From assembly GCA_963678675.1 (NCBI GenBank), contig OY783193.1, positions 8,549,394 through 8,613,393 of the forward strand: a stretch of 64,000 bases of DNA, read 5' to 3'. This DNA is from Xiphydria camelus (Eukaryota; Arthropoda; Insecta; Hymenoptera; Xiphydriidae). This document shows, in pieces, positions 47,412 through 60,637 of the stretch; within the stretch, counting starts at the first letter, position 1; every line of letters begins with the position of its first letter. The notes under the pieces are model-generated. The model worked only from the letters and a program-made list of their open reading frames with translations. It searched no databases and was not told the DNA's origin. The position numbers and the translations under genes were made by a program.

Positions 47412-49050
47412 TATAGATACCAGACGTATAGCGCCACTCGGTCGCGGGAGATAGATACAATCGCCAGACGCACAAACGGACCGTGCCTTCTGTTTTTTGC
47501 GCCGATCCAATCCGAACGAGACGGGGATCGAATTCGGGAGGGATCCTCGGACCGGATCGATCGCGGCTCGATACCGAAACGTTTAGATCCGCGCCGCGAC
47601 ACGGGAGACGGGACTTGGTATAGCGATCGCAACTCGGCATCCGATAAGACGGCAGCTCCGAGAGAGAAAAGGCGATATGAGGAGGGGGGAAATAAAATCG
47701 ATCCGAAGAGAGGGGGAGCCCGATGCTCCAACCCCGTAATTACCCCGACACCTGGAATACATTAGTATGGAGCCCAACCGACGCCAGTGCGAGCACCTGA
47801 TAAAACACCGTAATCAATGGGTAGCGGCGCCTTCTTCTTTGGCGAGGGAAAAAAAGAGGAAATCATATCGCACCGAACCGATCGTGCCGCTTCAATTTGC
47901 TCGAGCACCTATACGACCGGGTAAGGACGATACCGCGTCGAAGAAGAATTCGGGCGAGAGCTCGCGTGAATGTGCTGGCCGCGCACAGATTCGCTAACGA
48001 CGTCGGAGAAATCTCGGATCGACTCTTCTCTCGCTTGCCTTCGTTAAAGTAGGGTGCTTCGTTTGGCAAAAAACGCTCGGCGGAAGAGCGTCTACACTTG
48101 GAACGATATCCCTTTAGATACGAATTTATAGGGGCCGCTCGTTAATTCTCGAATGGTTAGTAAGGTACTTATCGGTTTGAAATTTTCATCGCAGTGTCGC
48201 TTCGAATGGAGGATATTCACTGTCGAGCTTGGAAGAAAAGAATTTGCATAAATTCAGAAATCGTCATGATAAAATTGCGCATACCTAATGTTGGTTCTTG
48301 AAAATGGCGATTATAATTTATAATCGCCGTTTTCTTCCTCAAATCACTTCGTTCTGTGTCCAAGTCGATCTAACCGCGATTTCTTCGGAAATTAATCGAC
48401 CTGATATCGCCCGGCCCGATCGACCGGCGCTGAAGGAATCGAAGAAGCGGTGAACCGAAGGCCGCGCGCTCGTAAATTTCAGGGTGAATAAGAGTTTAGC
48501 GAACGATTGGCTTTTTATCGAGGCCGATTGGTCGGGGACGGCTTTTTCGACGATTTATACCGCCGTCTTATTTGGCAGCATTGTTTACGGGCCAGGAAAC
48601 AGTTTATCTCGGCGGCCCTCCGCGTTGCTCTCCCTTTTTGCGATATAATTGCAGATTCTCTCTGCGCGAGCCTGGGCGGTCCTTTTTTGTCACCGACGCT
48701 CCACGTAAGAAATTGCGAGACGCACCCGTGTATTCCCGTTTCTTGCCGCACTTTATTACATGGTTCTCCTTCCCCCCCCCCCCCTTTCCCTCCCTCTCGG
48801 TCACTCTCTCTCTCTCTCACTTCCTCTCTCTTTTTCTCGCCGCTTGGCTGCAGGGCTCGCGAGCCGATCGCTTTGAGATGAGCCGATTTCTTTTGTTTGT
48901 CTCCACCTTGAAGAGCGACACGCGGATCGGCTCGTCTGTACCTCCCGTGTCCGTGGAGTTACGACTGATCTACAGAGCGGGGTATCTAACTTTATCATCG
49001 CAGAGATGTGTCGTATACGAGTGACGTAAAATATAACGATTTCTCATACC
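47412..49050. other. Intergenic, GC-rich
   Basis: No gene recognised. A perfect palindrome GGCGATTATAA/TTTATAATCGCC lies at 48306-48329. A run of 11-12 C lies near 48774. Confidence 0.4.
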
Positions 49051-49302
49051 TACACCGAGAAAACAATCTATTTGTAGTTGATAAATATTTGTTTAAATAC
49101 GGTGAAATAAACATTAGATCAATTAAATATTTGTGAATTATTACGATATTTATGTGGCACAATTTGATCCTTTAATGCAATCATTTGCATCAAATAAACA
49201 TTTTAATAATTAACATGTATTTTCTTGTTCTAACGAAATATAAATTTTGCTGTATTTGAAATTACATTTATTAACTATTAATAAACTGTCTTCTCGGTAT
49301 AG
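49051..49302. mobile_element. 252-bp MITE with TACACCGAGAAAACA end
   Basis: The left end TACACCGAGAAAACAATCT pairs with the right end complementary to CTATACCGAGAAGACAGT. Both continue into AGTTRATAAAT. Confidence 0.7.
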
Positions 49303-51367
49303 AAAAATGATATGTTCGAATATAAGAAATTTTCCCGCCGTAGCAAAAATGTGGCGCATTATTTTGAAAAAAAGTTTAGGTCATATTATACTTAAAAATA
49401 ATCTACAAAAAATTCAGCCACTCCCATTCCATATAAGACACACGTAAAACGTTAAACTTAGGTATATGTTACCCATGTGAGAAATATTTCAGATGATGAA
49501 GATAGGTGTTTCATCCCGTATAGCTACAGTGGATTATACGTAAATGTCGACAAACGAGTCTTTGCCATATTCGAGCGACGTTTTAACATTTGCGGTAACA
49601 CCGCGAGGAGTTTCGCTACATTGACGGTCTCTCGAACGATCATCGTCGCTGTCCTTGCAACTTACGCTCGCTTCTTTGTCGCGGTAACGCGTCGACGCGT
49701 AAACTTTCGTTACGAACGCAGTAAACTTTAATGGCAAACCGCATCTCCGGTGCATCTCTTTCTCGCCTCTATACCCTCAATAAGGAGACGGCCGTTCGAG
49801 GTGGAAGATATCATCTCCGTGGCGTCACCTCAATTGAACGATACGATAATTGATACACGTCCTTAACGATCGACAGTATAAGGCGGGTAATTAAAAACCG
49901 GGCCTGCGAATTTACGGCGGCCCGTCGGTACTTATCCGCGTTAAGTATTGCTAAGAATTGCTCTCCTCATTGGCGCGTTCTTTATCTGATTGTTGTCATT
50001 AATTATATACAAGGTAGAGTTGATTATTATTGGATCAGCTTCTAAATTGGACCACTTCTCTTTAAACCCCTGCCCTCGCACGCCAGTTGTCCGCGTCTTA
50101 GATATTTCAAGAGTTAATGATCCAATTTAAGATCCGATCCAATTTACTTATCCGTCCCTTACGTAAAGGAAGTCCGCGTATCTTAGACAGCTTATGCGAA
50201 TTCGACATCGCTCGATGTCCATAAAAATCGACTACACCGGCAACGTACAAAAACACGAGTGTCTCCCGACCCCGAAAATCCGTCACGATTAACGAAAAGA
50301 CCGTCGAACGTCCTCCTCCCTTCGCTGGAAATAAATTCGATTACAGGGCGAACGAAAGAAATACCGATCGTCGCGTGTCAGCTGGCGTCGGCTACCGGAA
50401 AGAACGGAATTCATGGCCGACTGATAAGATGCGATTCTCCGCGGTCGACCGAGACGCGCGTCTTGCCAGGACCCCGATTCTCGACTGACGGCTCGGCCCG
50501 AGAAAAAACCGCAGTCGTAAATAAAATTCACCGGTCCGAAAAACTCGGCAGATCGACAAAGCTCGCGCGCGTGTACCTAAGAGAGAAAAGAAATATACAG
50601 AATCTCGCGGGGAGACGAAGGTGAGCGGAGAGAGCGCGCGGAAAGGAAGCGGCCGAGGATGTACCCTCGATTCCACCGATCGGATCCAGGCGCTCGTTTG
50701 GCGAACGCGCGCGATTCCACGGCGCTTCGAATCGCTCGATCGCGCTACCCGGACGAAACTCGCCGTCCGGCTTACGTCGACGTGTATAAATGCCGATCGA
50801 TTCCCCGCGAAACGCTCCACGCGCGGGGACGGGGCCGGTAAACGCGGGAGCCGAATGTCTTGACCATAGCGAGGAATTGAGTGACAAGGCGTTATTCCAC
50901 GACCCAAAGGGGATTCCTCAGACCGCCGCGGCGATTGGCCGTCTCGCCTCTTCGGGAACGGCGGACGCAATAAATTCGCCGAGAACACCGACGGTGAGCG
51001 CCGATAGCGGCGAAACTTGCTCACAGGCTTTTTTCGCGGAATCGCCAAGTATGGAAACGCAGGGACGCCTTCGAGGCTTCGTTAGGCGAAGGACGTGCAC
51101 CTATCCGTCGCGGGTGGTTGAACGCGAGGTAATTTGCGGGTTGTTGGGGATAAAAGTGTCGGCGAGAAGTATTTATCTACGGGAAAAAAGGGCTGTGAAT
51201 GTGGGGTACGGGCGCGAATAGGGAACAGTTTATCTGTGCGATGTCGGAATAATTACATCTCAGTAGAAATAGTATGTTTTGCTTGCGTTCACTTTACGCG
51301 AATCACGAAATAACTCGCAAACTCGATTGCCAATGACGCGACTAAAGGTTTCCCCGACCTGAATCGA
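49303..51367. other. Intergenic, GC-rich part without a recognised gene
   Basis: A 218-codon minus frame (50392-51048) and a 143-codon plus frame (50790-51221) overlap and carry no domain. Confidence 0.4.
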
Positions 51368-51437
51368 AATTTTAATACTATTTTGAGCCTAAACTTGGCG
51401 AAAGTGGGTAAATTGACCACTTGTGTGTCTAAACTAA
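51368..51437 (+). mobile_element. MITE, family 6, half copy
   Basis: This 70-bp arm (CGAAATTTTAATACTATTTT onward through ACTTGGCGAAAGTGG and GACCACTTGT) matches one arm of the complete element at 62627-62784. The opposite arm is absent. Confidence 0.65.
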
Positions 51438-52594
51438 TGTTAATTAATATTATTAAACTTTCGGCTCGGAGATATTGCACTTGCGATGTCTCAAGTCCAT
51501 CATCTACTCCATAGAATTTCTAGCATGAAAAGGACCCATTCGACCAACATTTCACTAGGCACCTCGAACCGAGAGGATATGTGTTTAGAATCACTCAGCG
51601 AGAGCAGGTGCTACCAGCCTCGAGTGTAGTACACATATTATAACACTCGAAACGTGAATTTCTAGGGTGGTCCGAAGGCGGCGGAGACGTGTGTTTGCTG
51701 TCTCCTATATCCTTCACGACGCGAGTCCGTTTACTTTACTTTTCATTTTTTTTAGAGAAAGGTCTGGTTTTCCGAAAGGAAGCTGCTGAAAGAGGAGTCG
51801 GGTCCAAAGTGCGACTACGCGCGTACGACCCTTGAAAGTGTCCGACCTTGTTATTTCTTAGCGAGAAAACTGGAAAATGTCATCGCCTACAACGCACGTG
51901 TACATTCGCTATCATAGATGTGGATCTCGTTGTTGGATAAATTAGTAAATTTTTTTTCCAAATTGCGGCTTATATTTGATTAGAAATTCCAGATAAAACT
52001 TTATTTATAACGTATCGCGGGGTAGAAGAGGATAAAATATTAAATAATTATATTATTACACAATGAAACCCGATACGGATTTAAAAAATTCAAAATATAC
52101 ATAGGTAGAAGACTGTATTTAGAAGGTATCTCCTCCTCTTTCATGCTCCCTGTATTTCGTTTATATTAAAAGAGGGAAACGAACGTTAGGTACTCTTATT
52201 TCTAACTATATCTGCGTGCGTGTATATTGTCAAGTTCCGCTTATGAATGTTATTCTCTAGCTAACACGGACACCACATCCGTCAGTGCCTTGCAAGTAGG
52301 TACATACGTATACAGATACTAATTAAATACTACATGTCAGGGCCGCGATTTGCGATTTTCTTGGGTATGGTTTGTCGTCCTGGGTGTGTGCGCAATTATA
52401 TCACTGATATATAAATGAGTGCGAAATTTTGATATATCCGTTACGTAAATGTTACTTAGTGTTCACTGGGTAATCGTCGGCCCTGCTACGTATGCTTTAC
52501 TTTATCGTACGATCGAATGATAGTAGCACTGCGCGGTAGAATCAGCCAATACTGAATTTGATATACTCGTGAATGTTATTAAAAATGCACTTAC
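51438..52594. other. Intergenic, mostly AT-rich
   Basis: No secure gene. 51700-51920 is open on both strands: a 53-codon plus frame follows an AG after a T-run, and a 45-codon minus frame follows TTTTCCAG. Neither is recognised. Confidence 0.35.
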
Positions 52595-52672
52595 ATATGA
52601 AGAGGTTGTTTGAAAGTCGAGCGATGTTGTCGTCAGAGAACAGCAAACCTCCCTCATAGTTGATTATTTTTC
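52595..52672 (-). CDS. Candidate 78-bp internal exon, unidentified gene
   Basis: On the minus strand the segment is bounded by TGCTTCCAG (acceptor, preceded by a pyrimidine-rich stretch) and GTAAGTGC (donor), both close to consensus. It is open in one frame and encodes KIINYEGGLLFSDDNIARLS and then NNLFI. It is phase 1 at both ends, so it could be skipped without frameshift. I do not recognise the protein and found no convincing neighbouring exon. If real, it belongs to a minus-strand gene with large introns, which could explain the long gene-poor stretch to the left. Confidence 0.4.
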
Positions 52673-53422
52673 CTGGAAGCATAAAAAGGAGAAACCACGT
52701 TATGAATTTATTTACTCATATCGTGTATTCATGATTTTCCGACAGTACTCTGTAATAAATACGAATAGGAGCTTTGCGAGAATGATAAACGATGATACAT
52801 TCTCTACGTTGCGAGCTGTTGACTGGTAGACTGGGACAGAGAGTGTTCGATTTTAATGTACTTAATACATTGTACGCTAAACGTATTGGAGCAGTTTAAA
52901 ATTGATTATAGTATACCATTCTGAAAATCACAATCTTGTTGTGATCTTTTATGTTGCGCGAGATCCTGCCTTTGTATTATAAGAATCGAATTTCAAAGCA
53001 CAGCGAGAACAATTTCATTTCGTAAGCAGGCAGTACACGAAACTAAGAAGAAACACGAGATAGGAATAGAACTTTTCGGAAGCGTAGCATATCAGTGGCG
53101 CCACATAGAAGAATGTAATGGAACTAATAGCCTAAACCTTTAAAACAGTAGGTATGTGTACCTACCATTAAAAAAACAAGGTCTTTTAGTTCTAGTATAT
53201 TCCTCTACGAGACGCCACTATTATATTCTGTTACCACGCTGGGTATCTGAGAAATCGAACTCAGTTTGGTATCTTTCGCACCTGTTTAGGGATTTTTATT
53301 CCGTGGCAATTTCACAACGCGACCGGGACGTTGACATCACTCTAAAAATCTATCAAATAAGAGAACGCGTGTATCGAAGAACCTCTTGACAGCTGCTGAT
53401 TCGATATAACGCATCGACAAAA
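52673..53422. promoter_or_regulatory. SRPRB upstream region
   Basis: AT-rich sequence with no clear TATA box near the SRPRB start codon. The promoter probably lies in the last few hundred bases, but no element can be fixed. Confidence 0.3.
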
Positions 53423-54878
53423 ATGGAGAAGCACGTGAAACCATTAATGGAAAATGATGAGACCTCGCAACTTCTGGGCATACTTACGGCTGTATTTGCT
53501 ATAATAATAACATTAGGTAATTACACATATTCAGAGGTTATACCATGATTTCCTTATTTCTACCTATAAGCACCACCTATTAGCATTAGATTTGTAGAGT
53601 TCTATATCGTTGGATACATTTTTTTTATATACAATTTAATAAAATACATATCTCATGTACACATTCATTTTCATACAACTTCCAGTGCTACAAGTCTTAA
53701 TGCATTTTTTGAATTTATACCGCCTTTAACTATTACGATAGTCTTTCTATAAACTGTTTATCTTAACAGCTTAAATTAAATCCATATCGTAGTATTTACA
53801 ATAATTATAAAATAACATGAAAATAGTTAATAAAAGGAATACAAATAGAATGTTGTGATTGTGTATGTAATAACAGAATAGGTACATCTTCAGGGGAAGA
53901 AGAAGTTTAGTAGTAACGTTTCGGCCGTGTAGGAGTGTATTTCTCTTTTTCTTTAAATTGTAAATTAGTTAATTCTCCACTTGGCAATGCATTTACATAA
54001 AATCGTCAATCGTGTTACCCTCCATTGTTCCAGTTTCACATTTTGGTTAATCAAAGGCCCATTCTTCCTTTAGTTCTCTTCGCCCTATGGCGCAGGCGGA
54101 GATCTGTAGGTCACAGCGTCCTTTTGACCGGACTTAGCGATGCTGGCAAAACGTTGTTGTTCGCGCGATTGCTCCATTCCAAATACGTTCAAACTCACAC
54201 TTCTGCCAAGGAAAATGTAGGAGATATTATTGTAAATAATGTGAGTAACCTCGGTGAAATTATATGAGATCGAAATAGTTCCGGCGATGTTAGTTAATTT
54301 ATTATGAATTTAAACGCTTATTTAAGAATTCCCTTCGAATCGTCGATATTCCTGGTCACGAACGTTTACGGTATAAATTCTTTGACAAGTACAAATCGTC
54401 CACAAGAGCTTTAGTTTATGTGATTGATTCTGTCACTTTCCAAAAGGATATCAGAGATGTGGCCGAGTAAGTAAACTCGTTCATTGAGGTGTTAAGAGTG
54501 AGTAATGCAGATATTTAATTATCTCTATTTTTTTGTTATAGGTTTTTATACACTCTGTTGTCCGATCCAGTGATTCAAAACAATATACCTGTATTGATCC
54601 TATGTAATAAGCAAGATCAAGCAATGGCCAAAGGTTGTAGCGTAGTGAAAACTGTGCTCGAGAAGGAAATGAGCTTATTGCGTTTGACAAAAACGAAACA
54701 ATTGGAAGGAACCGACGCGACTGTGGCAAATTGTTTCCTCGGAAAGCCGGGAAAAGATTTTGAATTTTCTCATCTCACTTCAAAAGTTGACTTTGCCGAA
54801 TCTTATGCTTTCAGCAGAGATTCCAAATCCTCGGAAGATATCAAACAATTAAATGCTTGGCTTGATAAAGTAGCTTGA
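53423..54878 (+). CDS. SRPRB: Signal recognition particle receptor subunit beta
   Basis: A small GTPase anchored in the ER membrane. It holds the alpha subunit of the SRP receptor so that ribosomes making secretory proteins dock at the translocon. Exons: 53423-53516, 54074-54240, 54327-54466, 54542-54878. All introns are GT-AG and the spliced frame gives 245 residues, close to the family length. Residues 19-38 form one hydrophobic segment (ILTAVFAIIITLVLFALW) followed by RRRR, the expected N-terminal anchor. GTPase motifs: P-loop GLSDAGKT, G3 DIPGHE, G4 NKQD. The C-terminus ends in the family's EDIKQLNAWLDKVA pattern. The ATG at 53423 is the first in frame and gives the short luminal N-terminus. 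An AATAAA lies just after the stop (about 54885) and another near 55164. Confidence 0.95.
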
Positions 54879-56117
54879 ATACAAATAAATCCATTTTCAG
54901 AAGATTATTCATCTATCAATCGAAGAATGTTTTTTATTTTTCTGCATACAGTGTTACATCATCTTTAATAATTATAATTGGTTTGCATAGCGAATCTCAT
55001 CTCTTTTACTTGAAATTCAGGTATATAGATTTTGTATTTCGAGATCTTCTATTTAATTTAAAATTTCCATACTTTTATTTCTTCATTTGCATGCTAACAT
55101 AAGTATGATATTATCTTATCTTTTTAAGCCTCAATGGAACCTTAATCCTGTGTGATATACTGTGGTAATAAAAGAAACAACGAATGATTTATTTACCAAA
55201 AGTCCTGTCCATTCCATAATGTTTAAACATCCGTCGTGTTGGAACGTTGTTTATCAAGCTCATTCAACCGCACTTATAAACACAATAACCTAACCATGTC
55301 GCTTGTAAATTATTATATCACAACACACTAAAAATTAGCTATGAAAAAAAAACCAACGTAATACCTACAGCAGTATCGATATCTCGAAACTTCGTACAAA
55401 GCGAGGTTAAATTAGCAAGAAAGTTCAACGTCTTACAGTACGTCTTTGAAATGTAGATGTACTACATTTAAACGAACAAAATGGCCCGCGGCATGTGCTT
55501 TTCACGCGCGCAACTATATATTGTTTCAACATTAATCGTACCAGCGAATATACATAAATCAAAATTAATCGCGGACACCAACAGCGTAACATACTAAGCG
55601 CGGTCGACGTTTTTTGAACTGCTAGTAACTGTCGCAGGTAAACTGTTGTCACGTACCAGCCTTCAAGCGTGTCAATCCGATACACCTGCTAGGCGCTCCG
55701 AAAAAAACAAAACGACACCGCCCACTTTCTATAAACAAATTCTACGTAAGGAAAAGGAGTTTTACCTTCCACACAGTGCAACATGACGCATTTAGATTAC
55801 ATAATTTTTAGTTCCCGTCGTCCGCAGATCATCTCGTTTGTCGACATCTTCCCGCACATTCACGGCACACACTAAAATAATTTTCCGTGCAAGGTTACGA
55901 GGGTTTCTTTCAAATCCCGAGCGTCAGACCTTTCCGCCTTTTTCAAAGCGGTTGTGCGAAATCTCAGAGCTATCTTTTTTTTCGACAGATAACTTTTTCT
56001 CCGTTTTCGGTGTAACTCGTGCGTTGGTTTGATAAAAGATCACGTCTATACCTCCTCTTTTTACTCCTCTATCATACCTATGGAGCTCCGCTTCGGCGCG
56101 TTGCGCTCAGTAGCTCC
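54879..56117. other. SRPRB-PNPO intergenic region
   Basis: Contains the SRPRB 3' UTR and the PNPO upstream region. A minus frame of 86 codons (55425-55685) is not recognised and is probably chance. Confidence 0.4.
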
Positions 56118-59040
56118 ATGACAGTACCGCGTCGTCTGCGTTCGGGGTCGATTGTCGTTCGGTCCGCTATCACGCGATACGGTGAAATACATTTTATCAC
56201 CATGCTCAATAATTCGAAATCCCCGGCTAGTCAAATTAATTACAGTGTCGATTTAGGAGGTATGGAGCAATTGCATATTGATTTACTTACGTAAAAACTT
56301 GTTTTCACGTGGTGCATACGTGATGTATGTACAGTGCTCAGCTTAGACTACGACAGTGATGCATAATCGTACGAAATATATATATATATATATACATATT
56401 TTGTGGCGGTGTAACACTGCATACCGCGATCTATGAAATTTTTAATAATAATTTTATTGGATAATTAAATTACATTTTTTAATTAAAAAACCAAATCAAG
56501 TGATTCTTGCGAATCTTTTTAACACTTATGCTCTGATTCTTCATCTCTAAAATTTTAAGTCATTACGTATCTTGGTAAATTTCAGTCTACAATCATTCAA
56601 ATCTTGTTATAAGTCATGAATTAAATCATATCAACCATATATATTTTTGTAGGCTTAATTTGATTACACTTATGAAATTGAATTTGTCACAAATAGTGGC
56701 TGAAATATTTCTACTTGAACATTTCGAAAATCAAAATTTGTAATAGATTTAATTAACACTCTTTTTAAAAACCTTAGAAAATAGGTAAATTTAGTAATTA
56801 AGAGACCGTTTCTATTTTTAAAAAATCTATGAGAATTGCTCTACCCGATTCCTGCATCTAAACTACTACTGAGCGCGATACTCTGTTATGATATTTATTT
56901 TTACATAATACCCGCTAGTCTGACGTTTCATTGATAAATACATTGATTTCGCAAAATAGAGAATCATTTCTTTCTATAGAATTTAATGAAGCAATCAAAC
57001 GCGTTGTTCAGAAAATAAATGATGAAAAACAAAGAGATAATTTTGTCCGTTATTAGTTATCGCGGAATATATTACGCCGTAATATTGCGTCATCGTTCAT
57101 TCGCTATTATTCATTGATTGTATCATTTAAAGAATTTATTATTTTCTTGACGCAAGCAAAATGACACGTAGTTACTTTTACTTAATTACAGAAAAACGTT
57201 AAGGAGTATATCTTTATTATTTTTTACGACTAATAGCAGTGTAATTTCTTTTATCATTGTAATACTAGCGCTACCATTAGGTAAGACAATTCGTTCAGCG
57301 CGACTAAACTTTTTCCCTTGCAGGAATGCGAATAAAGTACAAGGATAAAACTGAAACGTTTACTGAGGATCAATTAGACAGCAAAGAACCATTCGGTCAA
57401 TTCGCGGCGTGGTTCGATGTGGCGTGTAATACGCCTGGAATTTTGGAGCCAAATGCTATGTTCCTTGCAACTGCTACCAAGTAATGCTTCCGTATCTGAA
57501 GCTTTCAGGCAGCACAATGCAAGTCACGCTCCTATAAATGCTATTCTCTCAGTGACGACTCCGAAAATATAAATTTTATAAAAAATGTGACTTATACTGC
57601 ATTGCTTCTGAAGGCCAAAGATACTTGTAATTTCCGATTAAATAATGCGAAATATGAGATCATTTCCCATCATTCCATAAAGCTCTTACAAGAAAATTTG
57701 ATAGAAGGAATTGAAAAAAATTTTATAGAAAAAAAACTAAACTACCTAATTGTGTAATTTTTTGTAACTCAATTTATTTTATTGTAACTGTATTATTCAA
57801 CATGATATCTGTTATCATTTCGCATAGTATTCACCTCTCCACTCCTCACTCAATCAGTTTGACAAATTATTCCGTTATTTATTTACAAAATGTCTCACAA
57901 CGATCGTCAAAAATATCAATTTACGCATTTCAGAAACGGCATTCCATCCGTTAGGCCCGTTTTGCTCAAAGGCTACGGCTCGGAGGGCTTCAAATTTTAC
58001 ACCAATTATGAAAGTCGGAAGGCTCGCGAACTAGTGAGTTCAAAATTTAAATGAAAGTCTCGGAAAGTGTCAATAAATTGCATGCAGTTAAATTTCAGGC
58101 AGAAAATCCGAATGCAGCGTTGACGCTTTATTGGGAGCAGCTTAAACGCACGGTAAGTCTTGGATTCAAAATTTATTCGTACGTACAATTACAGTGAAGA
58201 ATTTTATGCAGAGAGTGGATACATTTTTAAAATCATTTCCCAAGCATCACAAAGATCTTCTAAAGCATTTTTATGTTTCGATTTCGGAGCAAAAAGAAGA
58301 AAGATGATTTAATGTGTACTAACGGCATTTTTTAAAGTTTTGTGTTATCTGGGTTATAATTGAAATCCGATTAAATACAATTAAATAATTTATCGATTAT
58401 TAAAAGTATTTATAGTGATCGAATCAGCGCTATTTTTCATCCATGATCAGAATAGCGAAGTGTGTCAAGGCATGCATACGCGGTTTGTCTCTATCGTTTG
58501 TACACAGAAAATATTCGAAAAACTGTCTTTTTGAAAAAGACGAGTGGAACTTTCATGTCTTCGAAAGTAAAAAATATTTCAGGTTCGCATCGAGGGAACT
58601 GTAGAAAAAACATCGGAGGCAGACTCTGATTGTTACTTTCGTAGCCGGCCATATGAGAGCCGATTAGGGGCTATAGCTAGCAAACAGAGTTCTGTGATCT
58701 CCAGTAGGGAAACTCTCATGGTTAAAGAAAGGGAATTGTTGGCCAAGTTTCCCGAAGGCAACGTTCCAAGGCCCGAACATTGGTGAGTCCACTTCGTCGC
58801 GTTCGTTGTAATTTCCCGAGGATACGAGTATAACGCCACGCGTGATGCGAAAACATGATTTTTTTTTTGTCCAGGGGCGGATATATCGTCATACCAAAAA
58901 CGATTGAATTTTGGCAAGGCCAAAGTGATCGTTTACATGATAGAATACGTTTCAGACGCCCAGAACCAAACGAAAAGATCGACAATTTTTTGGTGCACGA
59001 AGGAAAGAATGGATGGGTGTACGAGAGATTATCCCCGTAA
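56118..59040 (+). CDS. PNPO: Pyridoxine-5'-phosphate oxidase
   Basis: An FMN enzyme that oxidises pyridoxine- or pyridoxamine-5'-phosphate to pyridoxal-5'-phosphate, the active vitamin B6 cofactor. Exons: 56118-56259, 57324-57480, 57934-58033, 58099-58152, 58583-58782, 58875-59040; all GT-AG and in frame. Starting at 56118 gives 272 residues; the next in-frame ATG at 56202 gives 244. The extra 28 residues are basic and serine-rich ([13 protein letters not shown]), so the longer form could carry a mitochondrial signal and the shorter one be cytosolic. Family marks: DLGGMR before the core, [29 protein letters not shown] (FMN phosphate site), [19 protein letters not shown], and the C-terminal signature [14 protein letters not shown] ending WVYERLSP. 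Intron 1 (1,064 bp) holds a TA microsatellite. An AATAAA lies about 45 bp after the stop. Confidence 0.95.
56375..56397. repeat. (TA)n microsatellite in PNPO intron 1
   Basis: An AT run interrupted once, within the first intron of PNPO. Confidence 0.85.
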
Positions 59041-59374
59041 AAATAATAATTAGAATCTCAGCACAGTATTTTTTTTTTGTTAATAATAAAAAGAGTATAG
59101 TATTTTAGATATTTTGATATTTAAATAGGTATCTACAAAAACAAAAGTAAAATAGACAGGATAGATAATAGTAGACTGTCATTTTATTAGAACCAAAATT
59201 TATTCCAAATTAGTTATAAAATTATACATATGGATTAGGATTCGGTGTCGGTGTTCCTTGTCAGCTTTAATATTTCTCTTTGCACGCCTGCAATATTATT
59301 AGTAAATATTATTTATACGGATGCCTTCGTTGGCATAGTTGTTGATGATATTGCATATAAATAAATAACTGCGG

Positions 59375-60637
59375 TTAACCTTCCACGCTTTTCCAGACAG
59401 TCTCCACATTAAACACCTCATCTTCCTTAATCAGATCCTCGAATTGTCTCATACCTCCTCCTACTCCAAAATAATAAGTTTTTCCAGCAATGTAACTAAA
59501 AGTTTATAGGATTTTATGTACGTGTAATTGACGAGATATCATGATTTTACGACGTTACTTTATTGCACATTAATTTTAAATTCTTTTTACACACCCCACG
59601 CCATTCGTCTTTAACCTCTGCTTGAAGACTTGGTATAGTTTCTTGTGATTATCGGGATTATAAATCGTTTCACTGGTAAAAATCGCGTCGTATTTCTTAT
59701 CCTCGTCATTATATTTTTTAGAGGATAAAGCGGTAAAAGATTCCCAATCACCGGAATAGAATTCGCATCTTTTTCGTATGGAAATCCGGTCGTTTAAATT
59801 TAATAGAACGTTCGGTATCGTGACCGACTTGATGACTTCGTCATTCTAAAAAATAATGCTTGCATTATCAATGTATCTCTGCTGTGCAGAATCGTACGGA
59901 AGATGCGGAACATAGGAATTTGCTATAATATACTATAGGCTGCGCCGCTATTCGTTACGAGTCCAAAGTATATCAATATATTTACTATCGTGCTCGTGTG
60001 CACACATTGTATAGGTAGGTATGCAGCTTAGAGTTTATTTCAGCATATTCTCCCATGGGTTACATTTTCGATGAAACTTTGTATGCAATTTTTCTTATAC
60101 ATGCAAGTAATAAGTGGAATTACATAGTCTTGAAAGTGCACCGTAGCTCCTTTGAACAATGCGACCAAACCAACAACTCCCACACCACATCCCAAATCCA
60201 GTGTCGTTTTTTTATCCAACGAAATATTTCGCTCCAATAAATATTTTCCTAGGTCGTAACTGCATTCCCAAATTTTTAAGCCCCCTTAAAAAATGACTGT
60301 TTTCAAAATTACTGATTTTTTGGCAATCGGAAGAGTGCTTCAGCAATCACCGTTTTTAAAAACTTATTATTAACTTATTACCTTCGTACTTAGCGGGAAC
60401 AAGATCCGAATGTTGCGATTCCGCCTCGACAATATTTTCGAAATTTTTTTTTTTCAAATCGCTCACGACTTTCTTGGTAAGGATAAGATTAAATGTTACG
60501 CCAGGAAAAAGTTTGGTTTCAATAAAATAATCTGAATCAAATTTTTCATCTATCCATTCCGAAAGTATTTCGATTTCTGTAGCAGGTTGCCAATTCAAAG
60601 AAACTGCCTTTCCATTTTCATTTTTGTCTGAAGGCAT
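59375..60637 (-). CDS. METTL18: Histidine protein methyltransferase (METTL18-like)
   Basis: An S-adenosylmethionine-dependent methyltransferase of the family that, in mammals, methylates a histidine of ribosomal protein uL3. Exons on the minus strand: 60637-60382, 60284-60124, 59845-59595, 59495-59375. All introns are GT-AG and the spliced frame gives 262 residues. Family marks: KYEGGLKIWECSYDLGKYL, SAM motif I LDLGCGVG, FQDY after the second strand, NDEVIKSVTIPNVLLN, the DAIFTSETIYN motif, and a YYFGVGGG segment near the C-terminus. The start at 60637 is the first ATG of the open frame. The protein is shorter than human METTL18, mainly in the N-terminal part. It converges with PNPO. A possible minus-strand AATAAA is at 59183-59188. 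Confidence 0.92.

Noticed and set aside
50392..51048. 218-codon minus-strand frame
   Set aside because: Both strands are open here, composition is biased and no motif is present.
51757..51790. Homeodomain helix-3 look-alike (RKVWFSERK)
   Set aside because: Only a few residues match KVWFQNRR; the invariant Asn is missing and the neighbouring sequence does not resemble a homeodomain.
53423..60637. SRPRB, PNPO and METTL18 as a functional cluster
   Set aside because: Their pathways are unrelated and they do not share an orientation; ordinary gene adjacency is enough.
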